From: an uncultured Pseudomonadota bacterium
GTDB taxonomy: Bacteria > Pseudomonadota > Alphaproteobacteria > RF32 > CAG-239
Direction of reading: 5' to 3'
Assembly: GCA_902799835.1 (NCBI GenBank)
Contig: CADCCF010000002.1
Location: 195,338 to 259,337 of the forward strand
DNA length: 64,000 bases
Within the stretch, counting starts at the first letter, position 1. Every line of letters begins with the position of its first letter. Shown here one piece after another: positions 45,676 to 54,899 of the stretch. Both the position numbers and the translations under genes were made by a program. The notes below the pieces were generated by a model, which was not told the DNA's origin, searched no databases, and worked only from the letters and a program-made list of their open reading frames with translations.

Positions 45676-46863
45676 ATGCACAAATTTTCATTATATATGG
45701 GCGTTAGCTTGGCTTTGTTGGGCTTGACTTTTTCGGCTCAGGCTGCCGATCATCCGGTTAAGAAAGGTAAACGCGTTTCGGAGTTTAGCGAAATATGGCA
45801 AGACTACGAAAATTTTAAGCAAAGTTTACAAAAAAACTATGGATTCGACTATGGTTTAACTTATTCTTTATTGGGACAATACGGAGCTCCTTCAGGCAAA
45901 AAAGCCGCTTTCCAATCAATTGCTTATCCTGATTTTACTTGGACGTTTTTTAATAATGACAAGGGAAATTTAGCTTTGAATGCAGCCTATAATATGGTGC
46001 AATATTCCGGCTCTAACGGCAATGGTATCGGCAATCGTATCGGGGTGATAACACCGATTAATGATTATACTGAACAGTCAAACGAATTTCCCGAATTATA
46101 TTTAACTTATCAATTGCCGGCTGATTATAATTGGATGACCATCGGTTTGGGACAATTTCCGATTTATAATTTTGACGGCACTACTTATAACTCCAACCAA
46201 CAAGAAAATTTTATTAACTGGACTTTTGCCCAAAATGCCACCTCAACCTATCCGACAGCCGGCATCGGCGGCTATATCCAAGCCTCGCCCAATGATTGGG
46301 TATTTACCATCGGCGCTCAGGATGCTACCAATATAACCGGTGAAAGTATTTCAACCTCCAACTTGGATGAAAAGCACTATACCACATTCGGATCGATCGC
46401 TTATAATCCGACCATTAACGGGCTGGGGCAGGGACAATATTCCATATTGTACTACAATCAGCCTTGGGTTGAAAAACAGCCGCAAACCACCAACGGGTGG
46501 TCACTCAATGCCATGCAAAATTTAGGTGATAAATGGGCAGTTTTTGGCCGTGTTAATGGTGTTAGCGGCGATATGGCAACCATCGATACATCATATATGT
46601 TGGGTTTGGTGCTGAATAATCCATGGGAACGCAACCAGTTGGATCAAATCGGTGTTGCTGCCGGATTAAATCACATTAACGAAGATGCGGTTGGCGCACC
46701 TTTAGAACATAATTATGAAACAGTTCTAGAAGGTTATACAGCTTTTGGTATATCCTCATTTATGACTATCACACCGGATGTTCAAATTTATTTTAATCCG
46801 GCAGAAAATCCCAAATCCGATAACGCATTCGTATTTTCATTAAGGGCGACAGTATTTTTCTAG
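45676..46863 (+). CDS. OprB-like carbohydrate porin
   Basis: A 395-residue outer-membrane protein with a signal peptide (KFSLYMGVSLALLGLTFSAQA). The mature N-terminus has a short helical region (IWQDYENFKQSLQKNYGFDYGLTYSLLGQYGAPSG), then many beta strands. Its end ATVFF has the C-terminal Phe. The pattern LALNAAYNMVQYSG, WMTIGLGQFPIYNFDGTTYNSNQQENFINW and LGLVLNNPWERNQLDQIGVAAGLNHI is OprB-like. OprB porins admit monosaccharides and other small carbohydrates. AAAGGAGG precedes the ATG. It does not obviously share a transcript with the next operon (110-bp gap). Confidence 0.8.
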   Translation: MHKFSLYMGVSLALLGLTFSAQAADHPVKKGKRVSEFSEIWQDYENFKQSLQKNYGFDYGLTYSLLGQYGAPSGKKAAFQSIAYPDFTWTFFNNDKGNLALNAAYNMVQYSGSNGNGIGNRIGVITPINDYTEQSNEFPELYLTYQLPADYNWMTIGLGQFPIYNFDGTTYNSNQQENFINWTFAQNATSTYPTAGIGGYIQASPNDWVFTIGAQDATNITGESISTSNLDEKHYTTFGSIAYNPTINGLGQGQYSILYYNQPWVEKQPQTTNGWSLNAMQNLGDKWAVFGRVNGVSGDMATIDTSYMLGLVLNNPWERNQLDQIGVAAGLNHINEDAVGAPLEHNYETVLEGYTAFGISSFMTITPDVQIYFNPAENPKSDNAFVFSLRATVFF

Positions 46864-46973
46864 GCTTAAAATAGCGGTGGAAAAAGCGGGCATTTTAAAA
46901 AGTTTGCCTTTACATCTGCGATGTTATCGTACTAAATTGAAGGCGTGTTTTGAGATAATTAAAGAGTGCGATA

Positions 46974-47495
46974 ATGAAAAAGGCAACTGTTTTAGGAATA
47001 TTGATGTTGTTGACCGCTTGCGCCACCGCGCCAACGCCAAAAATTGATGACAATACTGAATCTAAGCAACCAACCCAAATAATAAATCAACTTCCGACTA
47101 TCGGTGGAGTTGAACGAGTATATGTTGAAAACATTAAGGCTCCTTTTCATGCCAGAATTGATACCGGTGCCGAAACATCTTCAATAGATGTTCAAAATAT
47201 TACACCTTTTGAGCGAGATGGTGAAAAATGGGTGTCTTTTGAATTGGTTAATCGGTCCAATGGTGAAAAAATTAAATTGGAAAAACCGATTAAACGTAAA
47301 GCCACCATTAAGCGGACAAACGAGACTGAACATCGCTATGTCGTAAAAATGAAAATTCGCATGGGCAAAAACCTGATTAATGCAGACGTTACACTTAATG
47401 ATCGTTCCAAATTTGACTATCAGGTGCTGATTGGCCGCAATATAATCAGCGGTCGTTATATTGTTGATGTTTCTACAACCAACACATTGCGCTAG
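46974..47495 (+). CDS. Retropepsin-like lipoprotein (RimB/PF05618-type putative protease)
   Basis: A 173-residue lipoprotein with lipobox LTAC (Cys 16). The family motif is HARIDTGAETSSIDV, with the catalytic-type DTGA of aspartic proteases, and a second block is YQVLIGRNIISGRYIVDV. Members of PF05618 were first called ATP-dependent zinc proteases and are retropepsin-like; RimB in Pseudomonas belongs here. It lies 12 bp before an inactive-transglutaminase membrane protein and that in turn abuts an ATP-grasp ligase, a conserved trio. The protein probably acts in the periplasm, possibly trimming peptide tags or products of the ligase. The target is unknown. Confidence 0.85.
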   Translation: MKKATVLGILMLLTACATAPTPKIDDNTESKQPTQIINQLPTIGGVERVYVENIKAPFHARIDTGAETSSIDVQNITPFERDGEKWVSFELVNRSNGEKIKLEKPIKRKATIKRTNETEHRYVVKMKIRMGKNLINADVTLNDRSKFDYQVLIGRNIISGRYIVDVSTTNTLR

Positions 47496-47507
47496 GACTT
47501 TTATTAG

Positions 47508-49061
47508 ATGAAAAAATTAAATGCTTTAATTAAAAAATTCCGTTCCATAAGATTTGTGTTGACGGTTTTGCTTTTGGTGACCTTGATATTTACATCATTC
47601 AGTGCCTATTACAAAATAAAGTATTGGGGATTTAGCTTTTCACCAAAGCAGAATACCAATGTTTGGGCAATAGAAGCTCATGTTTCTTTTATTGCTGATG
47701 GTTCACCGATAAATGTTAGTTTGGCGATTCCCTCCAAGAACAAAGGTTTTAAAATTTTGGAAGAAAACATCATTGCCAACGGCTACAAAACTCAAAAATT
47801 TGCTGACAAGATCACTTTCAAATCTCGCAATATGATTGGCGAACAAGATTTGTATTACAAAATAATGGTCTTTGACAATATGCAAGCCAAGGATAAGCTT
47901 AAAGACGAAGCTCCTAAAAATATTCGCCGTCCGGATTGGGATGAAACCACGTTGGCTCAAGCTCAACAAGTTTTGTCACTGGCTCAACAAGAAGAAGGTG
48001 ATGACAATATTGAAAAATTGATTGTTTTATTTAATCAAGAACCGCTTAATCCGGCACTGAAATCTTATCTCCCGGTGCAATACAATCAAAAACAAAAATT
48101 GGAAATCATGCAACAACTCTTGAGCCTAAAAGATATAGCAACACGCATATCACGCGGTCTCAATCTTGAAGAAGGACAAAAAATTACTCCCGACCTGATG
48201 TTGGAAGCTTATGTCGATGGAGCTTGGCGCATCTATGATCCCAACACCGGCAAAAAAGGACTGCCCGACAATTTTTTGCTTTTTCAAAGAGGAGGAAATT
48301 CCCTGCTTGATGTGATTGGCGGAGAAGATTCGTCCGTGCGTTTTTCCATTCAAAAGTCAATTACCTCAACTATGAACTTAGCCAGCCGCCGAGCCAAATT
48401 GTCGCGCAAAGACGGACTTTATAATTTGAGCATCTACAATCTGCCGTTGTCATCGCAAAACAGCTTGAAATGGTTATCAGTATTTCCAATCGCTATATTT
48501 TTTGTTGTTTTGCTACGCAATGTCGTTGGTATTCGCACAATGGGAACATTTACTCCGATGTTGATTGCTATGTCATTTGTTCAGACCGGATTTTGGGCAG
48601 GATTAGTATGTTTCAGCGTTATTGTTGCTTTAGGATTGTTGATAAGATTCGTTATGTCAAAACTAAATCTTTTATTGGTACCGAGAATTTCGGCAGTGGT
48701 TATTTTTGTTATTCTGATTATCACCGGTTTAACTTTCTTCGGACACTATTTTAATATCAAAATTGCACAGGCTTCAGTTTACTTTCCAATCATAATTACC
48801 GCTTGGGTAATTGAGCGAGCATCAATTATTTGGGAAGAAGAGGGAGCTCGTAATGCATGGCATGAGCTGTCAAACAGCTTGTTGGTAGGCATCATTGTTT
48901 ATTTTGTTATTTCGAATGAATATGTGCGGCATTGGACATTCGTATTCAACGAAATAAACCTGGTAATTCTGTTTGCGGTTATGTTGCTGGGAACCTATAC
49001 CGGTTACAGACTTGTGGAATTGAAACGATTTGCTTCATTGGTAAAAGGAACCAAAAAATAA
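47508..49061 (+). CDS. Inactive transglutaminase fused to seven transmembrane helices
   Basis: A 517-residue membrane protein. One N-terminal membrane helix (about 15-37) precedes a large periplasmic region (about 45-310) that contains the transglutaminase-like fold, with LNLEEGQKITPDLMLEAYVDGAWRIYDPNTGKKG. About seven membrane helices occupy 320-505 (including LLIAMSFVQTGFWAGLVCFSVIVALGLLI). The pairing of an inactive transglutaminase with 7TM is a defined family (PF14400/PF14402). It lies between the retropepsin-like gene and an ATP-grasp ligase. The catalytic Cys of true transglutaminases is not seen. A role as membrane scaffold or substrate-binding partner is inferred. Confidence 0.88.
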   Translation: MKKLNALIKKFRSIRFVLTVLLLVTLIFTSFSAYYKIKYWGFSFSPKQNTNVWAIEAHVSFIADGSPINVSLAIPSKNKGFKILEENIIANGYKTQKFADKITFKSRNMIGEQDLYYKIMVFDNMQAKDKLKDEAPKNIRRPDWDETTLAQAQQVLSLAQQEEGDDNIEKLIVLFNQEPLNPALKSYLPVQYNQKQKLEIMQQLLSLKDIATRISRGLNLEEGQKITPDLMLEAYVDGAWRIYDPNTGKKGLPDNFLLFQRGGNSLLDVIGGEDSSVRFSIQKSITSTMNLASRRAKLSRKDGLYNLSIYNLPLSSQNSLKWLSVFPIAIFFVVLLRNVVGIRTMGTFTPMLIAMSFVQTGFWAGLVCFSVIVALGLLIRFVMSKLNLLLVPRISAVVIFVILIITGLTFFGHYFNIKIAQASVYFPIIITAWVIERASIIWEEEGARNAWHELSNSLLVGIIVYFVISNEYVRHWTFVFNEINLVILFAVMLLGTYTGYRLVELKRFASLVKGTKK

Positions 49062-50012
49062 ATGTTCAATTGGATAAAAGCAATCAAAGAACTTCCTTCA
49101 CAACTCCGCGCCAAGGGTGTTTTGGGAATGAATGCTCGCAACTATGCCGTAATTTCTCAACACAATTCGCGGCGGCTTTATCCTTTGGTAGATGATAAAG
49201 TTCAGACCAAAAATTTGGCTCTTAAATTTGGGGTAAAAACTCCTGAGATGATTGGTGTTATAGAACATCAATATCAGGTTGCCGATATAATGAAGATAGT
49301 CAAAGGACACGAAGAATTTGTTGTAAAACCGGCCCATGGTTCCGGTGGTAAAGGAGTTATGGTAGTAAAGAGCTATCATGGCGATAATTTCACTTTAGCC
49401 TCAGGTCGCATCATCGGTTATAATGAACTATATCAACACATATCCAACATACTAAGTGGCCTTTATTCGCTTGGCGGTCAGTATGATAGTGCTCTTATTG
49501 AAGAAATGGTGCATTTTTCTTCAGCTTTTGACGATTACAGCTATCATGGAGTACCTGATGTCAGAGTTATTGTTTACAAAGGCTATCCGATAATGGCAAT
49601 GACCAGATTGGCAACCAAGGAATCCGGCGGACGAGCTAATTTGCACCAAGGGGCTGTTGGGGTTGGGCTTGATATCAAAACTGGTAAAACTAAGTTAGCA
49701 GTTCAACATAATTGCCCGATTGCATTTCACCCGGATACTAAAGCCGATTTGAGTAAAATAGAAGTTCCTAGCTGGCGTGAACATCTTTTGTTGGCGGCTA
49801 AGGCTTATGAAATGACCGGTCTGGGCTATTTTGGTGCCGATATTGTTTTGGATGCGCAAAAAGGGCCTATGATGCTTGAGTTAAATGCGCGCCCCGGTTT
49901 GGCAATTCAGATTGCCAATGGCGAAGGATTGAAAAAATCAATTAAACGCGTAGATAAAAGTTATCCTTCCGGTTTGTCAGCCGAAGAGCGTATTAAATAT
50001 ATTTTGCAATAA
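49062..50012 (+). CDS. ATP-grasp alpha-L-glutamate ligase-like protein
   Basis: A 316-residue ATP-grasp enzyme directly abutting the 7TM gene (stop 49061, ATG 49062). The ATP-binding loop is FVVKPAHGSGGKGVMVV, the metal-binding end is GADIVLDAQKGPMMLELNARPGLAIQIANG, and VPDVRVIVYKGYPIMAMTRLA lies between. This is the RimK-related ligase family (TIGR02291-like). Such enzymes form amide bonds between an amino acid and a peptide or small molecule using ATP. With the retropepsin-like lipoprotein and the transglutaminase-7TM protein it forms a known but poorly understood peptide-modifying operon. The product is not known. Confidence 0.9.
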   Translation: MFNWIKAIKELPSQLRAKGVLGMNARNYAVISQHNSRRLYPLVDDKVQTKNLALKFGVKTPEMIGVIEHQYQVADIMKIVKGHEEFVVKPAHGSGGKGVMVVKSYHGDNFTLASGRIIGYNELYQHISNILSGLYSLGGQYDSALIEEMVHFSSAFDDYSYHGVPDVRVIVYKGYPIMAMTRLATKESGGRANLHQGAVGVGLDIKTGKTKLAVQHNCPIAFHPDTKADLSKIEVPSWREHLLLAAKAYEMTGLGYFGADIVLDAQKGPMMLELNARPGLAIQIANGEGLKKSIKRVDKSYPSGLSAEERIKYILQ

Positions 50013-50076
50013 AATTTTGCATTATCAGTTTTCAGTTCCTATATAAATAGTAGATATAGATTGTAAAGGAGTATAT

Positions 50077-50691
50077 ATGATGGTCGAAAATAAAAAACTT
50101 AAAGGTTCAACCACTCCTAAAATTGATGGTGGCAAAACCAAAAGTATTAAAAGTGATGACACTAAAAAAATAGGCATAAGTGCATCGCGTGCCAAAAAAA
50201 TAAAGCATTCGTATAAAGTTAAAGATGCTGAAAATGCCATATTACTAAAGCTGAAAGATGGTGATGTGGTAATAGAAATGTTTGAGGATGCTGCCCCCAA
50301 TCATGTTAAAAGAATTAAAGAGCTGGTAAGACAAGGGTTTTATAATGGTCTAAAATTTCATCGGGTGATTGATGGATTCATGGCACAAACCGGATGCCCT
50401 TATGGTACCGGTACCGGTGGTTCGGGACAAAAGTTAAAAGCCGAATTTAATCGCAATCCTCATAAAAGAGGTACGGTTTCGATGGCGCGTTCCAGTTGGC
50501 CGGATTCCGCTGATAGTCAATTTTTTATCTGCTTTGCAGACTGTCCTTGGCTTGATGGTCAGTATACCGTTTGGGGTGAAGTTACTTCCGGTATGGAATA
50601 TGTTGATATGATAAAAAAAGGCAACGGAGCTAACGGCGAAGTTGCTCAGCCTGATGAGATTGTTTCAATGACAGTTATTTCCGATTTGTAA
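50077..50691 (+). CDS. Cyclophilin-type peptidyl-prolyl cis-trans isomerase
   Basis: A 204-residue protein. The basic N-terminal ~50 residues (many Lys, no signal peptide) are followed by the cyclophilin domain (about 50-204). That domain contains LKFHRVIDGFMAQTGCPYGTGTGGSGQKLKAEFN, RGTVSMARSSWPDSADSQFFICFADCPWLDGQYTVWGEV and GMEYVDMIKKG. Catalytic Arg (FHRVIDGFM), Gln and Phe positions are kept. It catalyses prolyl isomerisation, probably in the cytoplasm. It has AAAGGAG upstream and ends in a terminator shared with the convergent trcR. Confidence 0.92.
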   Translation: MMVENKKLKGSTTPKIDGGKTKSIKSDDTKKIGISASRAKKIKHSYKVKDAENAILLKLKDGDVVIEMFEDAAPNHVKRIKELVRQGFYNGLKFHRVIDGFMAQTGCPYGTGTGGSGQKLKAEFNRNPHKRGTVSMARSSWPDSADSQFFICFADCPWLDGQYTVWGEVTSGMEYVDMIKKGNGANGEVAQPDEIVSMTVISDL

Positions 50692-50708
50692 TCTTATAAA
50701 TCAAAAAA

Positions 50709-50736
50709 AAGCGCCGAGGTAATCGGCGCTTTTTTA
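50709..50736. terminator. Bidirectional terminator between the cyclophilin gene and trcR
   Basis: Stem AGCGCCGA/TCGGCGCT with a 5-nt loop, A-run left and T-run right. Confidence 0.9.
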
Positions 50737-50749
50737 TAAGACATAGTTC

Positions 50750-51832
50750 TTATTTTTTTGCAACTTTTTTAGTTGCAGTTTTTTTAGCTGTTGTCTTTTT
50801 AGCAACAGGCTTTTTAGCAGCTACTTTTTTAGCAGTTGTCTTTTTGGCAACAGGCTTTTTAGCAGCTACTTTTTTAGTTACGGTCTTTTTAGCAACAGGC
50901 TTTTTAGCAGCAACTTTTTTGGTTACGGTCTTTTTAGCAACAGGCTTTTTAGCAGCAACTTTTTTTACGGTTGTCTTTTTAGCAGCAGGCTTTTTAGCAA
51001 CAACTTTTTTTACGGTTGTCTTTTTAGCAACAGGCTTTTTAGCAGCTACTTTTTTGACAGTTGTTTTTTTAGCAGTTGTAGCTTTTTTAGCTACAGTTGC
51101 TTTTTTAGCAGCAACTTTTTTGGTTGTTACTTTTTTGTCTTCAGTTTTCTTTGTAGTAGTTTTCATAGTCTTTTTCCTTGTAGTAGTTTTCATAGTTTTC
51201 TTAGTTTTTTTAGCTTTAGTTTTAACCTTAGCTTTAGTTTTAGTTTTTGACACCTTTTTGGTGCTCTTTTTGGTTGATTTCTTAACAGTTTTCTTAACTT
51301 TTTCTGCTTTAACCTTAGGTTGTGAAGCTATGACAGCATTGTCTATATCCGTCTCACTGCACAAACCGATAGATACAGGATCTTTTGCCTTCAAATTTGC
51401 CATATCACGATGAGTGCCCTTACGAATAGCATCAATAGTCGTTTTGGTCGTACCTATCAGCTTGCAAATTAAGCTATCTTTAATTGTAGGATAATTCTTC
51501 AAAACCCACAAAACAGCATTAGGCTTTTCTTGTCTTTGTGATGGCGACAAAACCTTCTTAGCTTTCAGATTGCGTAACTTTGCATTGCATTCTAATTCTT
51601 CAGCTTTAAGATTCGCTGTAATATCCTTTTCACAACGATGAATCTCATCCCAAGTAAGCTGTCCATTATCAATAGGGGAAATTCCTCTGATATTACTTCC
51701 GACATCTCCGTCAGCCATAGCTTGAATCTCTAATTCATGAATCTCACAAAAAACCGCAATTTGGCGGAAAGTAAGAGTCGTATTTTCTACTAGCCATACA
51801 GCAGTGGCTCTTGGCATCAAAGGTGCTGTCAT
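50750..51832 (-). CDS. trcR: Cell-cycle regulator TrcR (DUF1013) with histone-H1-like C-terminal tail
   Basis: A 360-residue protein. Residues 1-175 match the alphaproteobacterial DUF1013/TrcR family: [98 protein letters not shown] and [14 protein letters not shown]. Residues from about 181 to 360 are almost only Lys, Ala, Thr and Val, with a 15-residue repeat ([15 protein letters not shown]). The usual family member ends near 200-240 residues. The tail is like histone H1 or AlgP and should bind DNA non-specifically. The ATG at 51832 has AAAGGA upstream. It is convergent with the cyclophilin gene. Confidence 0.88.
   Translation of the reverse strand: MTAPLMPRATAVWLVENTTLTFRQIAVFCEIHELEIQAMADGDVGSNIRGISPIDNGQLTWDEIHRCEKDITANLKAEELECNAKLRNLKAKKVLSPSQRQEKPNAVLWVLKNYPTIKDSLICKLIGTTKTTIDAIRKGTHRDMANLKAKDPVSIGLCSETDIDNAVIASQPKVKAEKVKKTVKKSTKKSTKKVSKTKTKAKVKTKAKKTKKTMKTTTRKKTMKTTTKKTEDKKVTTKKVAAKKATVAKKATTAKKTTVKKVAAKKPVAKKTTVKKVVAKKPAAKKTTVKKVAAKKPVAKKTVTKKVAAKKPVAKKTVTKKVAAKKPVAKKTTAKKVAAKKPVAKKTTAKKTATKKVAKK
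50760..51165 (-). repeat. 45-bp tandem repeats encoding the TrcR Lys/Ala tail
   Basis: Imperfect 45-bp units encode [13 protein letters not shown] plus two variable residues. Copies between about 50800 and 51050 are nearly identical, which suggests recent expansion or contraction by recombination. Confidence 0.85.
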
Positions 51833-51928
51833 ATACTTATCCTTTCTATTCAATTTAATTCAATCACAATAATTTCAGTTTAATAAGTTTGAATATAAAT
51901 ACAAGATATTTTTAAATTTTAAAAGCAT

Positions 51929-53488
51929 CTAATATTTCAACTTGTACAATTCAACTGAAACCGAGGAGTTGGTCAATGTTTTGTCTCCCAAATAATCCTT
52001 TTCTTCATCACTTACAGTATCTGCTATTTTTTTCACCATGATAATTTCATTGTTGTAAACATGTTCAAACAAATCTTTGATATAAACATCATCAACTGCA
52101 TTTCCCTCAATCGGCATAATTACACAACAAGTGCGCAAGATTAGTTTTTCTTCATCATTATTATCATCCATACATAATGAAATTTCTTTCAGACATTCAC
52201 TGGCAAATTTGACAGCATCTTGCGGAGTTGTAAAATCGACGGAAGTTATTCCGTTGGCTTCAATCATATTAAATCCGGCGTATTTACCGGTTAGATTTGT
52301 TGTAATAGTGCGAATGGCTTCACTGGTATTGGCAGCAATTTTGTCTTGATCCGGTAAGTTTGTATCCAAAAATTTGAGGTCGCTTTTGATGTTTACGCGA
52401 CAACGAATCTCGACACTATTGGAAACCTGATTCTCTTCTTGGGGCGAAGAAACTTTGTCATTGTCCGTGGCATATAAAGCCTCCCATTTATCAAAAGCAT
52501 CGTTTAAAATCTGAATATATAACTTTTGATCAGAAATAATCTGATGCATCAAATACGCGCCAATGCCGGTCAGATAAATAGCAACTTTGTTATCGCTAAA
52601 GCTTTGCTTAGTTTCATAGAATTCTTCTAAGTTGGTGTCTTGACCATCTATAATGCGAAAAGCTTCAAACAAAATTGAATTAGCTTCGGTAATTTTTAAG
52701 CCACCATATCTTGCCAATTCCAGACAGCCGCCAAATACCAACAGTTTTACACCTAATCTGGTATTTTGTTTTTGTAAGGCGGTTCGTACATTCAAATTGG
52801 ATAATATTTCACTAAGGTAATAAACCAAATATTGCTTATATTCAAGCGGCGCTTCCGGATAAGATCCCGCCACCATGGTTTTGGGATCACCATTAATATT
52901 AAAAGCCTTAACTAAAGATTTTGCTTTATCAAAAAAGAATTCTTCGGTTATATTTTCATTATTTTCTTTGTCTTGCGGCAGAAAAATATACCAAGGAATA
53001 TTTTTGAGAACTAGAGGAATCGCCATTGCCAAAAATATGATGAAAAATACAAAGAACATTAAGGTTTGATTGTCTTTTTCATCCGTAAATGCTTCTAGAA
53101 TAGGGAACAATAGGCTAACGAATATATTAGCAAATATAAGACTTATAACAATCAATACAATAAATTTTATGATTGCTTTATAGATATTGCGCCGACTGTC
53201 AGCAATATCCTGAACGACCTCACTGGATGATTTTTGGTAATCAATTCGATTTAAACTTTTGTGTGTTCCCTTCTTTTTACTCAAGTTGCTGACATACTCA
53301 ACTGTTTCGCTATAAGTGTTGTCTTCCAACTCAAAAGTTTCGCGAATTATTTTTACTTTAAAAGAAGCAGATTCGTTTTCTTTGGCCAGCCGATATGCTT
53401 GGGAGCGCTGGTCCATTGTAAAACGCTCCAAAAGTTGCCAACCGTCTCCGGAATCGGCATAAACCTCATAATGCGATATCTTAGTCAT
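51929..53488 (-). CDS. Conserved membrane protein with cyclase-like C-terminal region
   Basis: A 519-residue protein. The N-terminal ~95 residues form a soluble domain (SHYEVYADSGDGWQLLERF). Two membrane helices (about 105-130 and 145-163) follow, then a long cytoplasmic region. Residues about 355-500 (VEIRCRVNIKSDLKFLD..., GITSVDFTTPQDAVKFASECLKEI..., RTCCVIMPIEGNAVDDVYIKD) look like a degenerate class III nucleotidyl-cyclase fold, by spacing of strands and helices only. The usual metal-binding aspartates are not evident, so activity is unlikely. It lies downstream of rpmE on the same strand. Confidence 0.65.
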   Translation of the reverse strand: MTKISHYEVYADSGDGWQLLERFTMDQRSQAYRLAKENESASFKVKIIRETFELEDNTYSETVEYVSNLSKKKGTHKSLNRIDYQKSSSEVVQDIADSRRNIYKAIIKFIVLIVISLIFANIFVSLLFPILEAFTDEKDNQTLMFFVFFIIFLAMAIPLVLKNIPWYIFLPQDKENNENITEEFFFDKAKSLVKAFNINGDPKTMVAGSYPEAPLEYKQYLVYYLSEILSNLNVRTALQKQNTRLGVKLLVFGGCLELARYGGLKITEANSILFEAFRIIDGQDTNLEEFYETKQSFSDNKVAIYLTGIGAYLMHQIISDQKLYIQILNDAFDKWEALYATDNDKVSSPQEENQVSNSVEIRCRVNIKSDLKFLDTNLPDQDKIAANTSEAIRTITTNLTGKYAGFNMIEANGITSVDFTTPQDAVKFASECLKEISLCMDDNNDEEKLILRTCCVIMPIEGNAVDDVYIKDLFEHVYNNEIIMVKKIADTVSDEEKDYLGDKTLTNSSVSVELYKLKY

Positions 53489-53511
53489 TGCGAATCAATC
53501 TCATAGTTATA

Positions 53512-53545
53512 AAAAAACCTGCACTTATAATATCAAGTGCAGGTT
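53512..53545 (-). terminator. Intrinsic terminator after rpmE
   Basis: Minus-strand stem AACCTGCACTT/AAGTGCAGGTT with an 8-nt loop and a T-run. Confidence 0.9.
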
Positions 53546-53567
53546 AACAAATTATAAATAACCCGAA

Positions 53568-53804
53568 TTATTGAGCATCACTGTTAGTAAGACCAAAAGC
53601 ACCAAATTTGCTCTTGAACTTTGACAGCTGACCACCGGTATCGACCAAACGACGAACACCAGTCCATACGGGATGTGACTTGGGATCAACTTCCAAATTG
53701 ATAACATCACCGGCCTTGCCCAAAGTAGAACGAGTTGTATACTTCTGTCCATCAGTCATAACATAAGTAATCTCGTGATAATCAGGATGAATACCTTTTT
53801 TCAT
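53568..53804 (-). CDS. rpmE: 50S ribosomal protein L31
   Basis: A 78-residue ribosomal protein. It starts [19 protein letters not shown] and contains [28 protein letters not shown] and [10 protein letters not shown]. The zinc-binding cysteines of the C+ form are absent, as usual in Alphaproteobacteria. The ATG at 53804 has AGGAG 9 bases upstream; a 26-residue longer frame is not family-like. Confidence 0.95.
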   Translation of the reverse strand: MKKGIHPDYHEITYVMTDGQKYTTRSTLGKAGDVINLEVDPKSHPVWTGVRRLVDTGGQLSKFKSKFGAFGLTNSDAQ

Positions 53805-53896
53805 CTTAAAAACTCCTACAAAATTTATTTCAATAACAATTTTATGCCTCTTATACATTAAGGTTTTAAATAAGGCAAGCAAAAAGTTATCTTTTT

Positions 53897-54886
53897 TTAA
53901 ATTTCTTTCAATTCAACACAGTTTACTTTTTTTGAATCGCCCGAAATATTAACCACTTTTATATTAAAATTCTTAAATCCTTTCTTTAAGAGATAACTGC
54001 GAACTTCAATTGCGCGATTTAAGGTCATGCGTTTCTTGCGGAAGCTATCGACTTTGTCATCAAAATTGTATGCATAAATGGCAATCTTTGCAGTCTTATC
54101 ATTACTAAAACCGCTGACAATCTTGTCTAACAACTCTTGCTGTTCGGCATTTAAGATATCACTATCACTCTCAAATTTAATAATTCCATCTTGTTGTGCC
54201 GAAATCTCATTGTTTTCGGCAACACTGTTACCATTTACTTCAGAAGAAGTTGTTTCGCTGTTTACCGAATTCTCTAATCCAGTATCTTCTTTCAAAGCTA
54301 TGGTTTCGTTACTTGTTTCCCTCTTGGGTGATCGCGCCACATTTTCAACATTTTTTACAGCGATTTCTTCTTTAGGTTCTTCAATTTTTTGTGCGCTGTC
54401 TTTTTCAGCTACTATTTTTTTATTAAAAGATGGAGTTTCTGCAATGACGGGCATTTCCTCTGGTTTAACATTGAAAGACACGGCAGGTTTTTGTTCAACT
54501 GTTTGAGGGAGGGCCTTTTCAATCGATTCAGCAACGGGCTCTCTGTCAACAACGACAACAAAGTCGTCTTTTTCTTTTTTTGCGGTATTAATTTTAGGCG
54601 AGGTCGCTTTTTTTGTCGTATCCGATTTTTCAACCACTATTGGTGCTGTAGATTTTTTAATTTTTGCAGTAGGCAAAGGTTTTGCTGCCTTAACCACATT
54701 TTTCTTTTTAATTTGATGGTTTGGCTGTTTTGGCAATACAGGGAATAAAGGCTCGGGTGCATCATAATAACCGGCATCCAAGTTGTTCAAAACACCCAAA
54801 TCGATCACAACTCCCTCTTCGGCTGATGCGCCATAAGCCATCACGCTTGCAATTACTGATACAACAGATATCTTTCCCCAATGCAT
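53897..54886 (-). CDS. OmpA-like domain protein with Lys/Thr/Pro-rich linker
   Basis: A 329-residue protein from the ATG at 54886, where AAGGTGG lies 6 bases upstream and 14 bp separate it from the preceding stop. The signal peptide ends ASA (about residue 22). A long disordered linker (about 45-210) rich in Lys, Glu, Thr and Pro leads to an OmpA-like domain (about 225-329). This contains [37 protein letters not shown] and [22 protein letters not shown]. Such domains usually bind peptidoglycan through Asp and Arg; the canonical NxxLSxxRA reads [12 protein letters not shown] here. A peptidoglycan-linked periplasmic role is likely. Confidence 0.75.
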   Translation of the reverse strand: MHWGKISVVSVIASVMAYGASAEEGVVIDLGVLNNLDAGYYDAPEPLFPVLPKQPNHQIKKKNVVKAAKPLPTAKIKKSTAPIVVEKSDTTKKATSPKINTAKKEKDDFVVVVDREPVAESIEKALPQTVEQKPAVSFNVKPEEMPVIAETPSFNKKIVAEKDSAQKIEEPKEEIAVKNVENVARSPKRETSNETIALKEDTGLENSVNSETTSSEVNGNSVAENNEISAQQDGIIKFESDSDILNAEQQELLDKIVSGFSNDKTAKIAIYAYNFDDKVDSFRKKRMTLNRAIEVRSYLLKKGFKNFNIKVVNISGDSKKVNCVELKEI

Positions 54887-54899
54887 TGTGCCCACCTTA

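Noticed and set aside
50844..51413. 189-codon hydrophobic plus-strand frame (repeats of [10 protein letters not shown] type)
   Set aside because: It is the antisense of the Lys/Ala repeat tail of TrcR; its repeats follow from the 45-bp DNA repeats.
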